Shown one piece after another: positions 6,023 through 15,177 of a stretch of 64,000 bases of DNA. Under the pieces are notes generated by a model. It was not told where the DNA came from, did no database searches, and saw only the letters and a list, made by a program, of their open reading frames with translations. Position 1 is the stretch's first letter. Each line of letters opens with the position of its first letter. The position numbers were made by a program, and so were the translations under genes. The stretch is from Variovorax sp. PAMC26660 (GTDB lineage: Bacteria; Pseudomonadota; Gammaproteobacteria; Burkholderiales; Burkholderiaceae_C): contig NZ_CP060295.1 in NCBI RefSeq assembly GCF_014302995.1, positions 4,703,501 to 4,767,500 on the forward strand, given 5' to 3'.

Positions 6023-8560
6023 ATGAGACGTACTCACTGGCGGCGCGCAAGCCCGCTTTGCCTGCTGACCCTGATTGCCCTGACGGCATGCGGCGGGGGT
6101 GGCGGCGGTGGCCCCGGCTTCCTGCCGGTCTTCGGAGGCAACCCGGTCAGCCCTCCTGCGCAGGACAGCTACAAAGCCGAGATCCGTCGCACGGCCTTCG
6201 GCGTGCCGCACATCAAGGCGGACAACTTCGAGGGTGTCGGCTATGGCTACGGCTATGCGCAGGCCCAGGACAGCCTCTGCACGTTGGCCGACTCCTTCCT
6301 TACCTACCGTGGAGAGAGGTCGCGCTATTTCGGCGCGGATGCACAGAGCGTCTACGCCGGCATCCTCGGACGGCCGCTCAACCTCGAGTCGGACTTTTTC
6401 CACAAGCACGTGATCACCGCCGATACGCTCGACGCGATGCGCGCGGCGCAGCCCGACACCTTGCGTAAGCTGGTCGAGGGCTTTGCCGCGGGCTACAACC
6501 GCTACGTCCGGGAGATCAAGGCCGGCGGTCCGGAAAACGCGGCATGCGGCAAGGAAGCCTGGGTTGCGCCCATCACGCCTGACGACATCTACCGGCGGAT
6601 GTACCACGCCGGCCTTGCGGGCGGCTACAGCAATTTCGTCTCGGGCATCGCGGCGGCGGTGCCGCCGTCGCCGCAAGTTGCCAGGATCGCGTCGGGCAGC
6701 GCCAGCGCGCTGAAGGCTGCATCGTCCACTGTGCGGCGTGCGGTCTTGCCCCCGATACAGGTCGGCGGCCAGAAAGGCATCGGCAGCAACATGATCGGGT
6801 TCGGCACCACCGCGACCGGCGACGCGAGCCCCTTGTTGTTCGGCAACCCGCACTGGTACTGGCACGGGCCCGATCGGCTCTACCAGGCCCATCTCACTGT
6901 TCCGGGCCAGCTCAACGTCAGTGGCGCGAGCTTCCCGGGCGTGCCCGTGATGCTGCTGGGCTTCAACGACAACGTGGCGTGGAGCCACACGGTGTCGACC
7001 GCGAAGCGCTACAGCCTCTACCAGTTGCAACTGGCCAAGGACGACGCGACCAGCTACGTGCGCGACGGCCAGAACGTGAAGATGCAGCCCACGGCCATCA
7101 CGGTGACCGTCAAGCAGCCATCGGGCAGCCTGATGCAGGTCACGCGCACGCTGTACCGGTCAGCGTACGGTCCGCTCGTCGACCTGTCGGGCATCGACCC
7201 CTCGTTCGCGTGGAGCCAATCCATCGCCTTTGCCGTGCGCGACATCAACAGCCAGAACTACCGCGTGTGGCGCAGCTGGCTGCGCTGGAATCAGGCCAAG
7301 TCTCTCGACGAACTGGTTGCCGTCCAGCGCGAGGAAGCGGCCGTTCCATGGGTCAACACGGTCGCTGTCGGCAGAGGCAGTGCCAAGGCCTGGTATGCCG
7401 ACATGGGCGCGGTGCCCAACGTATCGGATGCGCAGATCGCCCAGTGCAACACCGACGAGGGGCGCGCGCTTGCGGCATTGTTCGGCGGCGGGGCCGACGC
7501 GCCCATCGTGCTTGACGGCTCCCGCAGTGCCTGCGACTGGAAGGACGATCCCGATTCGGCGCAATCCGGCGCCATCGGCCCGTCGCGCCTGCCCAGCCTG
7601 TGGCGCGACGACTATGTCGCCAACATGAACGACAGCTACTGGCTCGCGAACCCCAAGGCGCCACTGACCGGCTACCCGTCGATCATGGGACCGGCGGGCA
7701 CCGCACCCGTCAGCTTCCGCACGCAGCTTGGCAACCGGCTCGCGCAGGACCGCCTCGAAGGCACGGACGGCTACGCGGGCGACAAGGCCACGGTCGACAC
7801 GGTTAAGCAGATGGTGCTCAACAGCCGCGCCTACAACGCTGAAATCTTCAAGACCCAGATGCTGGACATCGTCTGTGCGGTGCCAACGATCTCAGTCATC
7901 GGAGATCCGCTGGGAGACGGGATCTTTCCTTCGCCGCGCGACGTCGATACCGCGCAAGCGTGCGACGTGCTCAGGCAATGGGGCAACACCGGCAACATCG
8001 GCGCGCGCGGTGCTCACATCTGGGACGAGTTCTGGAGCAGGGCATCGCAACTGGATGCCGGCGCACTCTACGCCGTGCCTTTCAGCGCCAGCGATCCGTT
8101 GCACACGCCGCGCGGCGTCAAGTCCTCGGCCGCCGTCGATCTGCAGCAGGCCTTTGGCGCGGCCGTGCTGCGCGTGAAGGCCAGTCCCTACCCGCTGGAT
8201 GCGGCGCGCGGTGACTACCTGTTCACCGTGCGCGGCGGCGTGAAGATCCCGCTGTACGGCGGCTGCGTGGACGGCTACTTCACCCACATCTGCGCCAACA
8301 ACCGGCTCGACAAGGGCGGCTACAACATGGACAGCGACGCCATCGCCAATGGCAACAGCTACCTCCAGATCGTCCGGTTTCCGCAAGGCGGCGTGGAGGC
8401 GCACACCCTGGTCTCGTACTCGGTCTCGGAAGACCCGGCTTCTGTGCACTTCGGGGACTACACGCAGGCTTACGGCAACAAGCAGTGGCTGCGGCTGCCG
8501 TTCTCCGAGGGGGAGATCACGGGGGACGCGGCGTATCGGAGCGTGACCGTGCGGGAATAG
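6023..8560 (+). CDS. Penicillin amidase-family acylase, lipid-anchored (possible acyl-homoserine lactone acylase)
   Basis: 845 residues from the ATG at 6023, preceded by GGAGA. A lipoprotein signal (LTLIALTAC) is followed by a run of glycines. The body is a peptidase S45 Ntn-hydrolase: an alpha-chain part (RTAFGVPHIKADNFEGVGYGYG), then the autoprocessing site GIGSNMIGFG with predicted N-terminal nucleophile Ser255, then GNPHWYWHGP and GFNDNVAWSHTVS typical of the beta chain. The family hydrolyses amide-linked acyl groups of penicillins, aculeacin or acyl-homoserine lactones; GSN followed by small hydrophobic residues resembles the AHL and cyclic lipopeptide acylases of the PvdQ/AhlM type. The substrate is not proved. 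Lipid anchoring is unusual, since most relatives are soluble periplasmic proteins. Confidence 0.87.
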   Translation: MRRTHWRRASPLCLLTLIALTACGGGGGGGPGFLPVFGGNPVSPPAQDSYKAEIRRTAFGVPHIKADNFEGVGYGYGYAQAQDSLCTLADSFLTYRGERSRYFGADAQSVYAGILGRPLNLESDFFHKHVITADTLDAMRAAQPDTLRKLVEGFAAGYNRYVREIKAGGPENAACGKEAWVAPITPDDIYRRMYHAGLAGGYSNFVSGIAAAVPPSPQVARIASGSASALKAASSTVRRAVLPPIQVGGQKGIGSNMIGFGTTATGDASPLLFGNPHWYWHGPDRLYQAHLTVPGQLNVSGASFPGVPVMLLGFNDNVAWSHTVSTAKRYSLYQLQLAKDDATSYVRDGQNVKMQPTAITVTVKQPSGSLMQVTRTLYRSAYGPLVDLSGIDPSFAWSQSIAFAVRDINSQNYRVWRSWLRWNQAKSLDELVAVQREEAAVPWVNTVAVGRGSAKAWYADMGAVPNVSDAQIAQCNTDEGRALAALFGGGADAPIVLDGSRSACDWKDDPDSAQSGAIGPSRLPSLWRDDYVANMNDSYWLANPKAPLTGYPSIMGPAGTAPVSFRTQLGNRLAQDRLEGTDGYAGDKATVDTVKQMVLNSRAYNAEIFKTQMLDIVCAVPTISVIGDPLGDGIFPSPRDVDTAQACDVLRQWGNTGNIGARGAHIWDEFWSRASQLDAGALYAVPFSASDPLHTPRGVKSSAAVDLQQAFGAAVLRVKASPYPLDAARGDYLFTVRGGVKIPLYGGCVDGYFTHICANNRLDKGGYNMDSDAIANGNSYLQIVRFPQGGVEAHTLVSYSVSEDPASVHFGDYTQAYGNKQWLRLPFSEGEITGDAAYRSVTVRE

Positions 8561-8578
8561 CGAAGGGCGCGCACCCCA

Positions 8579-8605
8579 GCCCCTCGGCCTAACGCGCCGA
8601 GGGGC
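8579..8605. terminator. Hairpin between convergent genes
   Basis: GCCCCTCGGC (8579-8588) pairs perfectly with GCCGAGGGGC (8596-8605). It lies between the acylase stop and the end of the TetR gene, whose last codons form the right arm. There is no T-run, so it is a weak bidirectional terminator candidate. Confidence 0.4.
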
Positions 8606-9239
8606 GCAGTCCCATGATCACGTGGTCTGCAAAGGCCTCGGCAATCGCCTCTCCGCTGGCGTCACCCTTTTCCGTGAACCAGCGGTTGATGTTGTTGATG
8701 GCGCCCATGAAGAAGAACACCGCGAGCTTGGGGTCGCAGGGCGCGATCGATCCTTCGTCGACGCAGCGTGCAACCAACGCGCGCAACTGCGTGTCGACCA
8801 CGCGGCGCCGCTGCTGGATCAGTGCGCTGTGCTGCTCGGTCATCGAGTAGTACTCGGTCAGCACCACGCAGGTTCCCAGCTCACTCGTCATCTTGCGGAT
8901 GTAGAGACTCACGAACAGGCGCAACGCATCCAGCGCGGTCGTGCCTTCCGACTCGGCACTCTGCAGCGCTTCCTCGGCCATGCCGATGGCAAGACGATGG
9001 CACTCGTACAGGATCTCGTGCTTGTTCTTGACGTAGCGGTACAGCGCCGGCTTGGTGACCGACAACGCGCTCGCGATGTCGTCGAGCGTGGTGTTGTGAA
9101 ACCCCTTGACCCCGAAGGTGCGGCCCGCAGCGGCGATCAGCGCCCGCTTGCGGATTTCGCGCGGATCGGGCGTGTCGGCCAGCGCATTGTTCCAGCGCGC
9201 GGTCTTGGCAATGGGGGGATCTGTGGGCGGTGCAACCAT
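8589..9239 (-). CDS. TetR/AcrR family regulator
   Basis: 216 residues from the ATG at 9239. The N-terminal helix-turn-helix is clear (about residues 35-75: LIAAAGRTFGVKGFHNTTL, then DIASALSVTKPALYRYVKNK). The C-terminal ligand domain resembles regulators of fatty-acid and acyl-CoA degradation. It is divergent from the solute-receptor/SDR/ligase/thiolase operon, and a perfect palindrome lies between them, so it probably represses that operon and is relieved by an acyl-CoA or a related pathway intermediate. Confidence 0.88.
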   Translation of the reverse strand: MVAPPTDPPIAKTARWNNALADTPDPREIRKRALIAAAGRTFGVKGFHNTTLDDIASALSVTKPALYRYVKNKHEILYECHRLAIGMAEEALQSAESEGTTALDALRLFVSLYIRKMTSELGTCVVLTEYYSMTEQHSALIQQRRRVVDTQLRALVARCVDEGSIAPCDPKLAVFFFMGAINNINRWFTEKGDASGEAIAEAFADHVIMGLRPSAR

Positions 9240-9318
9240 GGGTGGAAGTGGATTGTCGGTCAACGGTGAACGGGGTCTGCCCGCTTGACGGGACTCCGGG
9301 TCAACTTTATATTCACTC

Positions 9319-9340
9319 AAAGTTACTGCAAAGTAACTTT
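9319..9340. promoter_or_regulatory. Perfect palindrome, probable TetR operator
   Basis: AAAGTTACT (9319-9327), spacer GCAA, AGTAACTTT (9332-9340): a perfect 9-bp inverted repeat in the 164-base divergent region, 80 bases from the TetR start and 64 from the receptor start. It is the best operator candidate for the adjacent regulator. Confidence 0.7.
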
Positions 9341-9403
9341 CAATGACCGCCAAGAAAAAAGGCCAGTTCGCACCCCGTGCACCGGCCATCAACGGAGACA
9401 TCA

Positions 9404-10654
9404 ATGGCATTCTTTCGCTCCTGCGGCGCAGCCGTGGCGCTGGCCGCCTGCACGCTCGCCGCGTCTGCACAACAACAGCAACAGCCGCCGATCCGTATCG
9501 CGCACATCGACACGTTTTCAGGGCCCACTGCCTCGACCGGCGTGACGGTGTCCAAGACGCTGCTGTACGCGGTGAACCTCATCAACGAGCGCGGCGGCGT
9601 GCTGGGTCGCAAGCTCGAAGTGGTGCAGATGGACAACGCCGGCGATCCGGCCAAGGCCATCTCGATGTTCAACAGCACCGTGGACCAGAAGATCAACTTC
9701 ATGGTCCAGGCCGGCAACTCGGGCATTGCCGGCGCGTTGCTCGGTGCGGTCGAAAAGCACAACCAGCGCAACCCGCAATCGCGCGTGCTGTATCTCAACT
9801 ATGGCTCGGCGTTGCCTGAATTGACCGGCGAGAAGTGCAGCTTCTGGATGTTCCGCTTCGAGGCGCACCAGCTCATGAAGATGTACGCCATTGCCGACTA
9901 CGTGAAGAAGAACCCGCAGATCAAGAAGATCTACCTGATCAACCAGGACTACGCGTTCGGCCGCGAGGTCAGCGCCGATGCGCGCGAGATCATCGGCAAG
10001 GCGCGTCCCGACGTGCAGTTCGTCGGCGACGACTTCCATCCCTTCGGCAAGGTGAAGGACTTCTCGCCCTACGTGCTGAAGATCAAGCAGTCGGGCGCCG
10101 ACACGGTGCTCACCGGCAACTGGGGCAACGACCTGTCGCTGCTGGTGCGCGCGAGCAAGGATTCGGGCCTGAACGCGCGCTACATCACCTACTACGGCGG
10201 CCTCTTCGGCGTGCCCACGTCGATCGGCGCGGCCGGCGAGAACACCGTGTTCCAGGTCTCGTCGTGGCACCCGAACGTGCCGGTCGAAGACAAGACCCCG
10301 GCGCTCGAGAAATACCAGAAAGACTTCAAGGCGAAGTTCGGCGAAGACCTGTACTACACCTCGATCGTGGTGCAGACCGAGATGCTCGCCAAGGCCATCG
10401 AGAAGGTCGGCAACACCACCGACCTCGTGAAGATCGCGCAGGCGCTCGAAGGCATGGAATACGACTCGCCCTTCGGCAAGATCCAGATGCGCAAGGACGA
10501 TCACCAGGCCACGCACCCGCTCTACATCAACCAGTTGGTCAAGGGTGTGAAGTACGACGCCGAAGGCCTGGGCATGGGTTGGAAAACGGTGGCCAAGGTG
10601 CCGGGTGCCGTGACCGAATTGCCGGTCAGTTGCAAGATGAAACGCCCGGACTGA
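9404..10654 (+). CDS. Branched-chain amino acid-type ABC transporter substrate-binding protein (orphan)
   Basis: 416 residues from the ATG at 9404 (GGAGA upstream). A Sec signal peptide ends near ASAQQQQQ. The rest is a periplasmic binding protein type I fold: IRIAHIDTFSGPTASTG at the N terminus, then NERGGVLGRKLEVVQMDNAGD and IKKIYLINQDYAFGRE. Members bind amino acids, aromatic acids or other carboxylates and deliver them to LivHMGF-type permeases. None of those components is present, so the receptor must use a transporter encoded elsewhere. It is the first gene of a five-gene operon for acyl-CoA chemistry; the ligand is therefore likely the compound degraded by the operon. Confidence 0.85.
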   Translation: MAFFRSCGAAVALAACTLAASAQQQQQPPIRIAHIDTFSGPTASTGVTVSKTLLYAVNLINERGGVLGRKLEVVQMDNAGDPAKAISMFNSTVDQKINFMVQAGNSGIAGALLGAVEKHNQRNPQSRVLYLNYGSALPELTGEKCSFWMFRFEAHQLMKMYAIADYVKKNPQIKKIYLINQDYAFGREVSADAREIIGKARPDVQFVGDDFHPFGKVKDFSPYVLKIKQSGADTVLTGNWGNDLSLLVRASKDSGLNARYITYYGGLFGVPTSIGAAGENTVFQVSSWHPNVPVEDKTPALEKYQKDFKAKFGEDLYYTSIVVQTEMLAKAIEKVGNTTDLVKIAQALEGMEYDSPFGKIQMRKDDHQATHPLYINQLVKGVKYDAEGLGMGWKTVAKVPGAVTELPVSCKMKRPD

Positions 10655-10655
10655 C

Positions 10656-11441
10656 ATGGGCATGCACGACATCGGCAGTGCGGCGCAAGGCCGTGTAGCG
10701 GTGGTCACCGGCGGCGCGTCGGGGCTGGGCGCCGCAACCGCACAAGCGCTGCATGCTGCAGGCGCGCGTGTCGCGCTGATCGACCGCGACGCCGCGGCGG
10801 TCGCGGCAACGGCAGCGGCCATGGGCGTCAGCGGATTCGCCGCCGACGTGGCCGACGCAGATGGCATCGAGGCCGCGTTCACCGAGATCGCTGCGCAACT
10901 CGGCCGCACCGCGATCCTCGTGAACTGTGCCGGCATTGCCGACCCCGGCAGCGTCGTGCGCCGTGGCGTGGCGATGCCGCTGGCGGAGTTTCGCCGCGTG
11001 ATCGAAATCAACCTGTTGGGTGCCATCAACTGCATCCGCTGCGCTGTGCCGCAGATGATCGAAGGCCGAGCGGGCGACCAGGAAGCCGGCGTGATCGTCA
11101 ACACCGCCTCCATCGCCGCCTTCGACGGCCAGATGGGGCAGGCCGCCTATGCCGCCTCCAAGGGCGGCGTGGCCGGCATGGTGCTGCCGTTGGCGCGGGA
11201 GTTGGGCGAGCACGGCATTCGCGTCATGGGCATCGCGCCCGGTGTGTTCGAGACGCCGATGACGATGAACCTCGCGCCCAGGTCGCGCGACGTGGTGTTC
11301 GCGGCCGTGCCGCCGTTCCCCAGGCGGCCGGGCCAGGCCAGCGAGTTCGCTGCGCTGGTGCTGGCCATCGTTGCCAACCCGATGCTCAACGGCGAAGTGA
11401 TCCGCCTCGATGGCGGGCTGCGCATGCCGGCGCGCGTCTGA
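10656..11441 (+). CDS. SDR dehydrogenase, 3-hydroxyacyl-CoA dehydrogenase type-2-like
   Basis: 261 residues. The NAD(H)-binding motif TGGASGLG (residues 18-25), the NCAG motif (90-93) and the catalytic set Ser152, Tyr165, Lys169 (YAASK) define a classical short-chain dehydrogenase. The overall pattern matches 3-hydroxyacyl-CoA dehydrogenases of the human type-2 class (HSD17B10-like), which oxidise 3-hydroxyacyl-CoA or steroid and bile-acid alcohols. It begins one base after the receptor stop, and a paralogue follows. Likely a beta-oxidation-type step in the cytoplasm; the actual substrate is unknown. Confidence 0.85.
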   Translation: MGMHDIGSAAQGRVAVVTGGASGLGAATAQALHAAGARVALIDRDAAAVAATAAAMGVSGFAADVADADGIEAAFTEIAAQLGRTAILVNCAGIADPGSVVRRGVAMPLAEFRRVIEINLLGAINCIRCAVPQMIEGRAGDQEAGVIVNTASIAAFDGQMGQAAYAASKGGVAGMVLPLARELGEHGIRVMGIAPGVFETPMTMNLAPRSRDVVFAAVPPFPRRPGQASEFAALVLAIVANPMLNGEVIRLDGGLRMPARV

Positions 11442-11464
11442 ACACAAGGCAGCAAGGAAAAACG

Positions 11465-12274
11465 ATGCAGATCAAAGGACAGGTTGCCGTCGTCACCGGC
11501 GCGGCCTCGGGGCTTGGCCGCGCCACCGTTCAGCGGCTGGCCGAGCAGGGCGCCCATGTGGCGGCCATCGACCTCGCCGGCGCGCCGCTCGACGCACTCG
11601 CCAAAGAGTTGAAGCTGCTGGCAATCGGCGGCGATGTGAGTTCGGCCACCGACATGGAAGCTGCCTTCGCGCAGGTGCGCACGGCGCTTGGCACGCCGCG
11701 CATTCTGGTCAATTGCGCCGGCGTGCTCGGCCCGGCGCGCGTGTTCCGCACCGACAAGGCCACGGGCCGTGTCATGCCACGCGAGCTGGACGTCTTCCGG
11801 CGCGTGATCGAGATCAACCTCGTCGGCACCTTCAACACCATTCGCCTGTTCGCGCAAGGCCTGAGCGGCGAGACCGCCGTCGATGGCGAGGATCGCGGCG
11901 TGATCGTCAACACGGCCTCGGTCGCCGCCTACGAGGCGTTGTCGGCACAAACTGCCTACGGCTCGTCCAAGGCCGGCGTGGCCAGCATGACGCTGCCTCT
12001 GGCGCGGGAGCTGGCACGCTTCGGCATCCGCGTGATGGCGCTCGCGCCCGGCACCTTCGAAACCGGCATGTACGAAGTCGTGCCTGCCCACACCCGTCGC
12101 ACGCTGATCGACGACGTGCCCTTTCCTCCACGCCCGGGGCGGCCGGAAGAGTTCGCGCACATGGTGCAGGCGCTGATCGAGAACGGCATGATGAACGGCT
12201 CCGTGGTGCGCATCGACGGTGCGGTGCGCATGCGCGAGCCGACCGCGCCGCGCGAAGGACGACCAGCGTCATGA
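11465..12274 (+). CDS. SDR dehydrogenase, second 3-hydroxyacyl-CoA dehydrogenase type-2-like paralogue
   Basis: 269 residues. TGAASGLG (11-18), NCAG, and the catalytic Ser152, Tyr165, Lys169 lie at the same positions as in the preceding gene, and the strings RRVIEIN and GVIVNTAS are shared, so the two are tandem paralogues. The insert ARVFRTDKATGRVMP between the NCAG motif and helix 4 differs and may alter substrate choice. AAGGAAAAACG precedes the ATG. The stop overlaps the next start (ATGA), which indicates coupling to the acyl-CoA ligase. Confidence 0.85.
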   Translation: MQIKGQVAVVTGAASGLGRATVQRLAEQGAHVAAIDLAGAPLDALAKELKLLAIGGDVSSATDMEAAFAQVRTALGTPRILVNCAGVLGPARVFRTDKATGRVMPRELDVFRRVIEINLVGTFNTIRLFAQGLSGETAVDGEDRGVIVNTASVAAYEALSAQTAYGSSKAGVASMTLPLARELARFGIRVMALAPGTFETGMYEVVPAHTRRTLIDDVPFPPRPGRPEEFAHMVQALIENGMMNGSVVRIDGAVRMREPTAPREGRPAS

Positions 12275-13938
12275 CCGGGCCCATCGTCACATCGCACGGC
12301 GATACGGTGCGCGTCGAGGCGCTCTACGGCGACCGGCTGGTGCCTTGCTACGCCGAACGGCCGCGCAACCTCGATGCCATGCTGCGTGCGTCGGTGGCGC
12401 TGCGTGGCGATGCGCCGGCCATCGAAGACGGCTCCAGAACGATCAGCTACCGTGCGCTCGATCGCATGGCCGACCGCGTCGCCAACGGACTGGCCGCGCA
12501 ACGCGTAAAGGCCGGTGATCGCGTCGCGCTGTTCGTTGGAAACCGCGCCGAATTCGTGGTGCTGCTGGCAGGCATCTGGCGGCTCGGCGCGATCGCGGTG
12601 CCCATCGGCATCCGGCAGAGCGCTGCGGAGCTGAAGTACATGCTCAACCAGTGCGGTGCGACGGCGCTGGTGTTCGACGCCTCGCTCGCCGACCGCCTGC
12701 CGTCCGCCGAAGAAATCACTGGCGTGCATTGCATCGTGTGCATCGAAGAGCCCCCGCTTGGCGCCGAGGTGCGGCCCGGTGCCATGGCGTACGCCGCGCT
12801 GCTGGCCGCCGGCAGCGATGCGCAGGTGGCTGCCGACTTCGACGACACGCAGGCCGCCTGCATCATGTACACGTCGGGCACCACGGGCCATCCCAAGGGC
12901 GCGGTGCTGTCGCACCTGGGTTTCTTCCACACGGCGCGCAACTACATACGCCGCTTCGGCTACGTCGCCGACGACCGCATGCTGCTGGTGATTCCGGCTT
13001 CGCACATTTCAGGGCTGCTGGCGGTGATCGTGGTCGCGTTGCAGGCCGGCGCGTGTCTTGTCTGTCTGCGGCAGTTCAATGCAGGCCACGTGCTGGCTGA
13101 GATCGATGCACGGCGCATCACCGCCGCTGTGCTGGTGCCGGCGATGTACAACCTCTGCCTGCTGCATCCGGACCTGCAGCGGCACGACCTGTCGTGCTGG
13201 CGGATCGGGCATTTCGGTGGCGCGGCCATGCCCGAGATCACCATCGCGCGGCTGGCCGAGGCGTTGCCCGGCCTGGCGCTCTACAACGGCTTCGGGGCCA
13301 CCGAGACCACGTCGGCCGTCTCGCTCACCGAGCGCGACGATGCGGCGCGCAAGCCCGACACGGTCGGCACGCTGCTGCCTTGCGTCGACATTCGCGTGCT
13401 CGATGCCGCGGGGCACGAAGTCGCCGCCGGCGAGTCGGGCGAACTCTGGATTCGCAGTCCCGGCAACGCCATCGGCTACTGGGGCAACCCCGAAGCCACG
13501 CGCAGCGCTTTCGTGGCCGGCTACTGGCGCTCGGGCGACATCGGCAGCGTCGACGCCGAAGGCTTTGTGCGTGTGTTCGACCGCATCAAGGACATGATCA
13601 ACCGGGGCGGGTACAAGGTGTACTGCGTGGAGCTTGAGAACGTGATCCAGCGCCACCCGGGCGTGATCGAGGTGGCCGCCGTCGCGAGCCCCTGCCCGGT
13701 ACTGGGCGAGCGCGTGCATGTGTTCGTGCATGCCGTCGAGCCGGTGGACACCGAGGCCGTGCGCCAGCTCTGCCGCCGCATGCTGGCCGACTACAAGACA
13801 CCCGACTTCGTGACCGTGAGCGCAACGCCGCTGCCGCGCAATCTCAACGGCAAGCTCGTCAAGGCGCCACTGCGCGAGCAGGCGCTCAAGGCGGCGCGCG
13901 AACGCACCCATACCCTTTCAAAAGAAAGAACCGCATGA
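12271..13938 (+). CDS. Acyl-CoA synthetase (class I AMP-forming ligase)
   Basis: 555 residues. The ATG at 12271 overlaps the upstream stop by four bases; the long open frame upstream of it is in the shadow of the SDR genes. Motifs in order: the P-loop-like IMYTSGTTGHPKGAVLSH, YNGFGATETTS (aromatic and acid motif), YWRSGDIG, the hinge FDRIKDMINRGGYKVYCVELE and the C-terminal catalytic Lys in PRNLNGKLVK. It activates a carboxylic acid to its CoA thioester using ATP. The neighbours (two hydroxyacyl-CoA dehydrogenases, a thiolase) indicate that the acid then undergoes side-chain shortening. The chain or ring specificity cannot be read from sequence. Confidence 0.92.
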   Translation: MTGPIVTSHGDTVRVEALYGDRLVPCYAERPRNLDAMLRASVALRGDAPAIEDGSRTISYRALDRMADRVANGLAAQRVKAGDRVALFVGNRAEFVVLLAGIWRLGAIAVPIGIRQSAAELKYMLNQCGATALVFDASLADRLPSAEEITGVHCIVCIEEPPLGAEVRPGAMAYAALLAAGSDAQVAADFDDTQAACIMYTSGTTGHPKGAVLSHLGFFHTARNYIRRFGYVADDRMLLVIPASHISGLLAVIVVALQAGACLVCLRQFNAGHVLAEIDARRITAAVLVPAMYNLCLLHPDLQRHDLSCWRIGHFGGAAMPEITIARLAEALPGLALYNGFGATETTSAVSLTERDDAARKPDTVGTLLPCVDIRVLDAAGHEVAAGESGELWIRSPGNAIGYWGNPEATRSAFVAGYWRSGDIGSVDAEGFVRVFDRIKDMINRGGYKVYCVELENVIQRHPGVIEVAAVASPCPVLGERVHVFVHAVEPVDTEAVRQLCRRMLADYKTPDFVTVSATPLPRNLNGKLVKAPLREQALKAARERTHTLSKERTA

Positions 13939-15176
13939 CTTCCACTCCTGTCTATGTCCTTGGCGGTCACCAGACCGATTTCGCCGTCAATGCCTCACGC
14001 AACGGCGACGGCCTGTTCGAGCTGTTGCGCGATGCGGTGCTGGGTGCGTTGGTCGACACGAAGCTTGAACCGCAAGAGATCGAGTCCGGCCATGTCGGCA
14101 ACTTCGTCGGCGAACTTTTTACTGGCCAGGGCCAGCTCGGAGGCATGCTCTCGGCCATCGCTCCCGGCTTCTACGGCGTGCCCGCGGGGCGGCACGAGGC
14201 GGCCTGCGCGTCTGGCAGCATCGCGATGCTCGCGGCCACCGCCGAGATCGAATGCGGCCGCTACGACTGCGTGCTGGTCACCGGCGTGGAGCTGGAGCGC
14301 AACGTGCCCGGCGCCGTGGCCGCGCAGCACCTCGGTGCGGCCACCTGGGTCGGCGAAGAGGGCGAGGGCGCGAAGTACATGTGGCCGCACATGTTCCACC
14401 TGGTCGGCCAGGAATACGAGCGCCGCTATGGGCTCAAGTACGAGCACCTGGCGCGCATCGCCGAAATCAACATTGCCAACGCGCGCCGCAACCCTTTTGC
14501 GCAAACGCGCGACTGGCGCTACACCGAGGCCAGCTTCACTGCTGACGACGAAGCCAATCCCGTGATCGAGGGCATGATCCGGCGCCAGGACTGCGGCCAG
14601 GTGACCGACGGTGCAGCGGCCGTGGTGCTGGCGTCGGCGCGCTTCGCCGAGGCCTGGGCGAAACGGCATGGCACGTCGCTCGATGTGCTGCCGCGCATTG
14701 CCGGCTGGGGCCATCGCACCGCGCACCTCAAGCTCGCGCCGAAGTTGCAGGCGAGCGCCGGCCAGCCTTATGTGTTCCCTCACGTGCGCGACGCGATCCA
14801 GGGCGCCTTCCGCCGCGCCGGCATCGCCGACGTGTCGCAGCTCGACGGCATCGAGACGCACGATTGCTTCACCACCACCGAGTACATGGCGATCGACCAT
14901 TTCGGCATCACCCCGCCGGGCGAGAGCTGGCGCGCGATCGAGGACGGCACCATTGCACGCGGTGGCCGGCTGCCGATCAACCCCAGTGGTGGCCTGATCG
15001 GACTGGGCCATCCGGTGGGCGCCACCGGCGTGCGGATGGTGCTGGATGCTGCCCGCCAGGTGACCGGCCGCGCCGGTGACTGCCAGGTCGAAGGTGCGCG
15101 GCGTTTCGCCACGCTCAACATTGGTGGCAGCGCCACCACGGTGGTGAGCTTCGTCGTGCAGAGCGGCGCGAACTGA
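13935..15176 (+). CDS. Thiolase family protein (acetyl-CoA acetyltransferase, SCP2-like)
   Basis: 413 residues; the start overlaps the ligase stop (ATGA). The acylated nucleophile Cys91 is in EAACASGSIA, and the C-terminal part holds NPSGGLIGLGHPVGATG with the active-site His; a Cys is not found in the usual third position, as in SCP2-type thiolases. These thiolases cleave branched or cyclic 3-ketoacyl-CoA, including sterol side chains. It closes the operon and is convergent with a TetR gene two bases downstream. No acyl-CoA dehydrogenase or hydratase is nearby, so the pathway is either partial or completed elsewhere. Confidence 0.88.
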   Translation: MTSTPVYVLGGHQTDFAVNASRNGDGLFELLRDAVLGALVDTKLEPQEIESGHVGNFVGELFTGQGQLGGMLSAIAPGFYGVPAGRHEAACASGSIAMLAATAEIECGRYDCVLVTGVELERNVPGAVAAQHLGAATWVGEEGEGAKYMWPHMFHLVGQEYERRYGLKYEHLARIAEINIANARRNPFAQTRDWRYTEASFTADDEANPVIEGMIRRQDCGQVTDGAAAVVLASARFAEAWAKRHGTSLDVLPRIAGWGHRTAHLKLAPKLQASAGQPYVFPHVRDAIQGAFRRAGIADVSQLDGIETHDCFTTTEYMAIDHFGITPPGESWRAIEDGTIARGGRLPINPSGGLIGLGHPVGATGVRMVLDAARQVTGRAGDCQVEGARRFATLNIGGSATTVVSFVVQSGAN

Positions 15177-15177
15177 T

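Noticed and set aside
11410..12270. N-terminal extension of the acyl-CoA ligase frame
   Set aside because: It is an Arg-rich shadow of the SDR gene; the ligase family start is at 12271 with an ATGA overlap.
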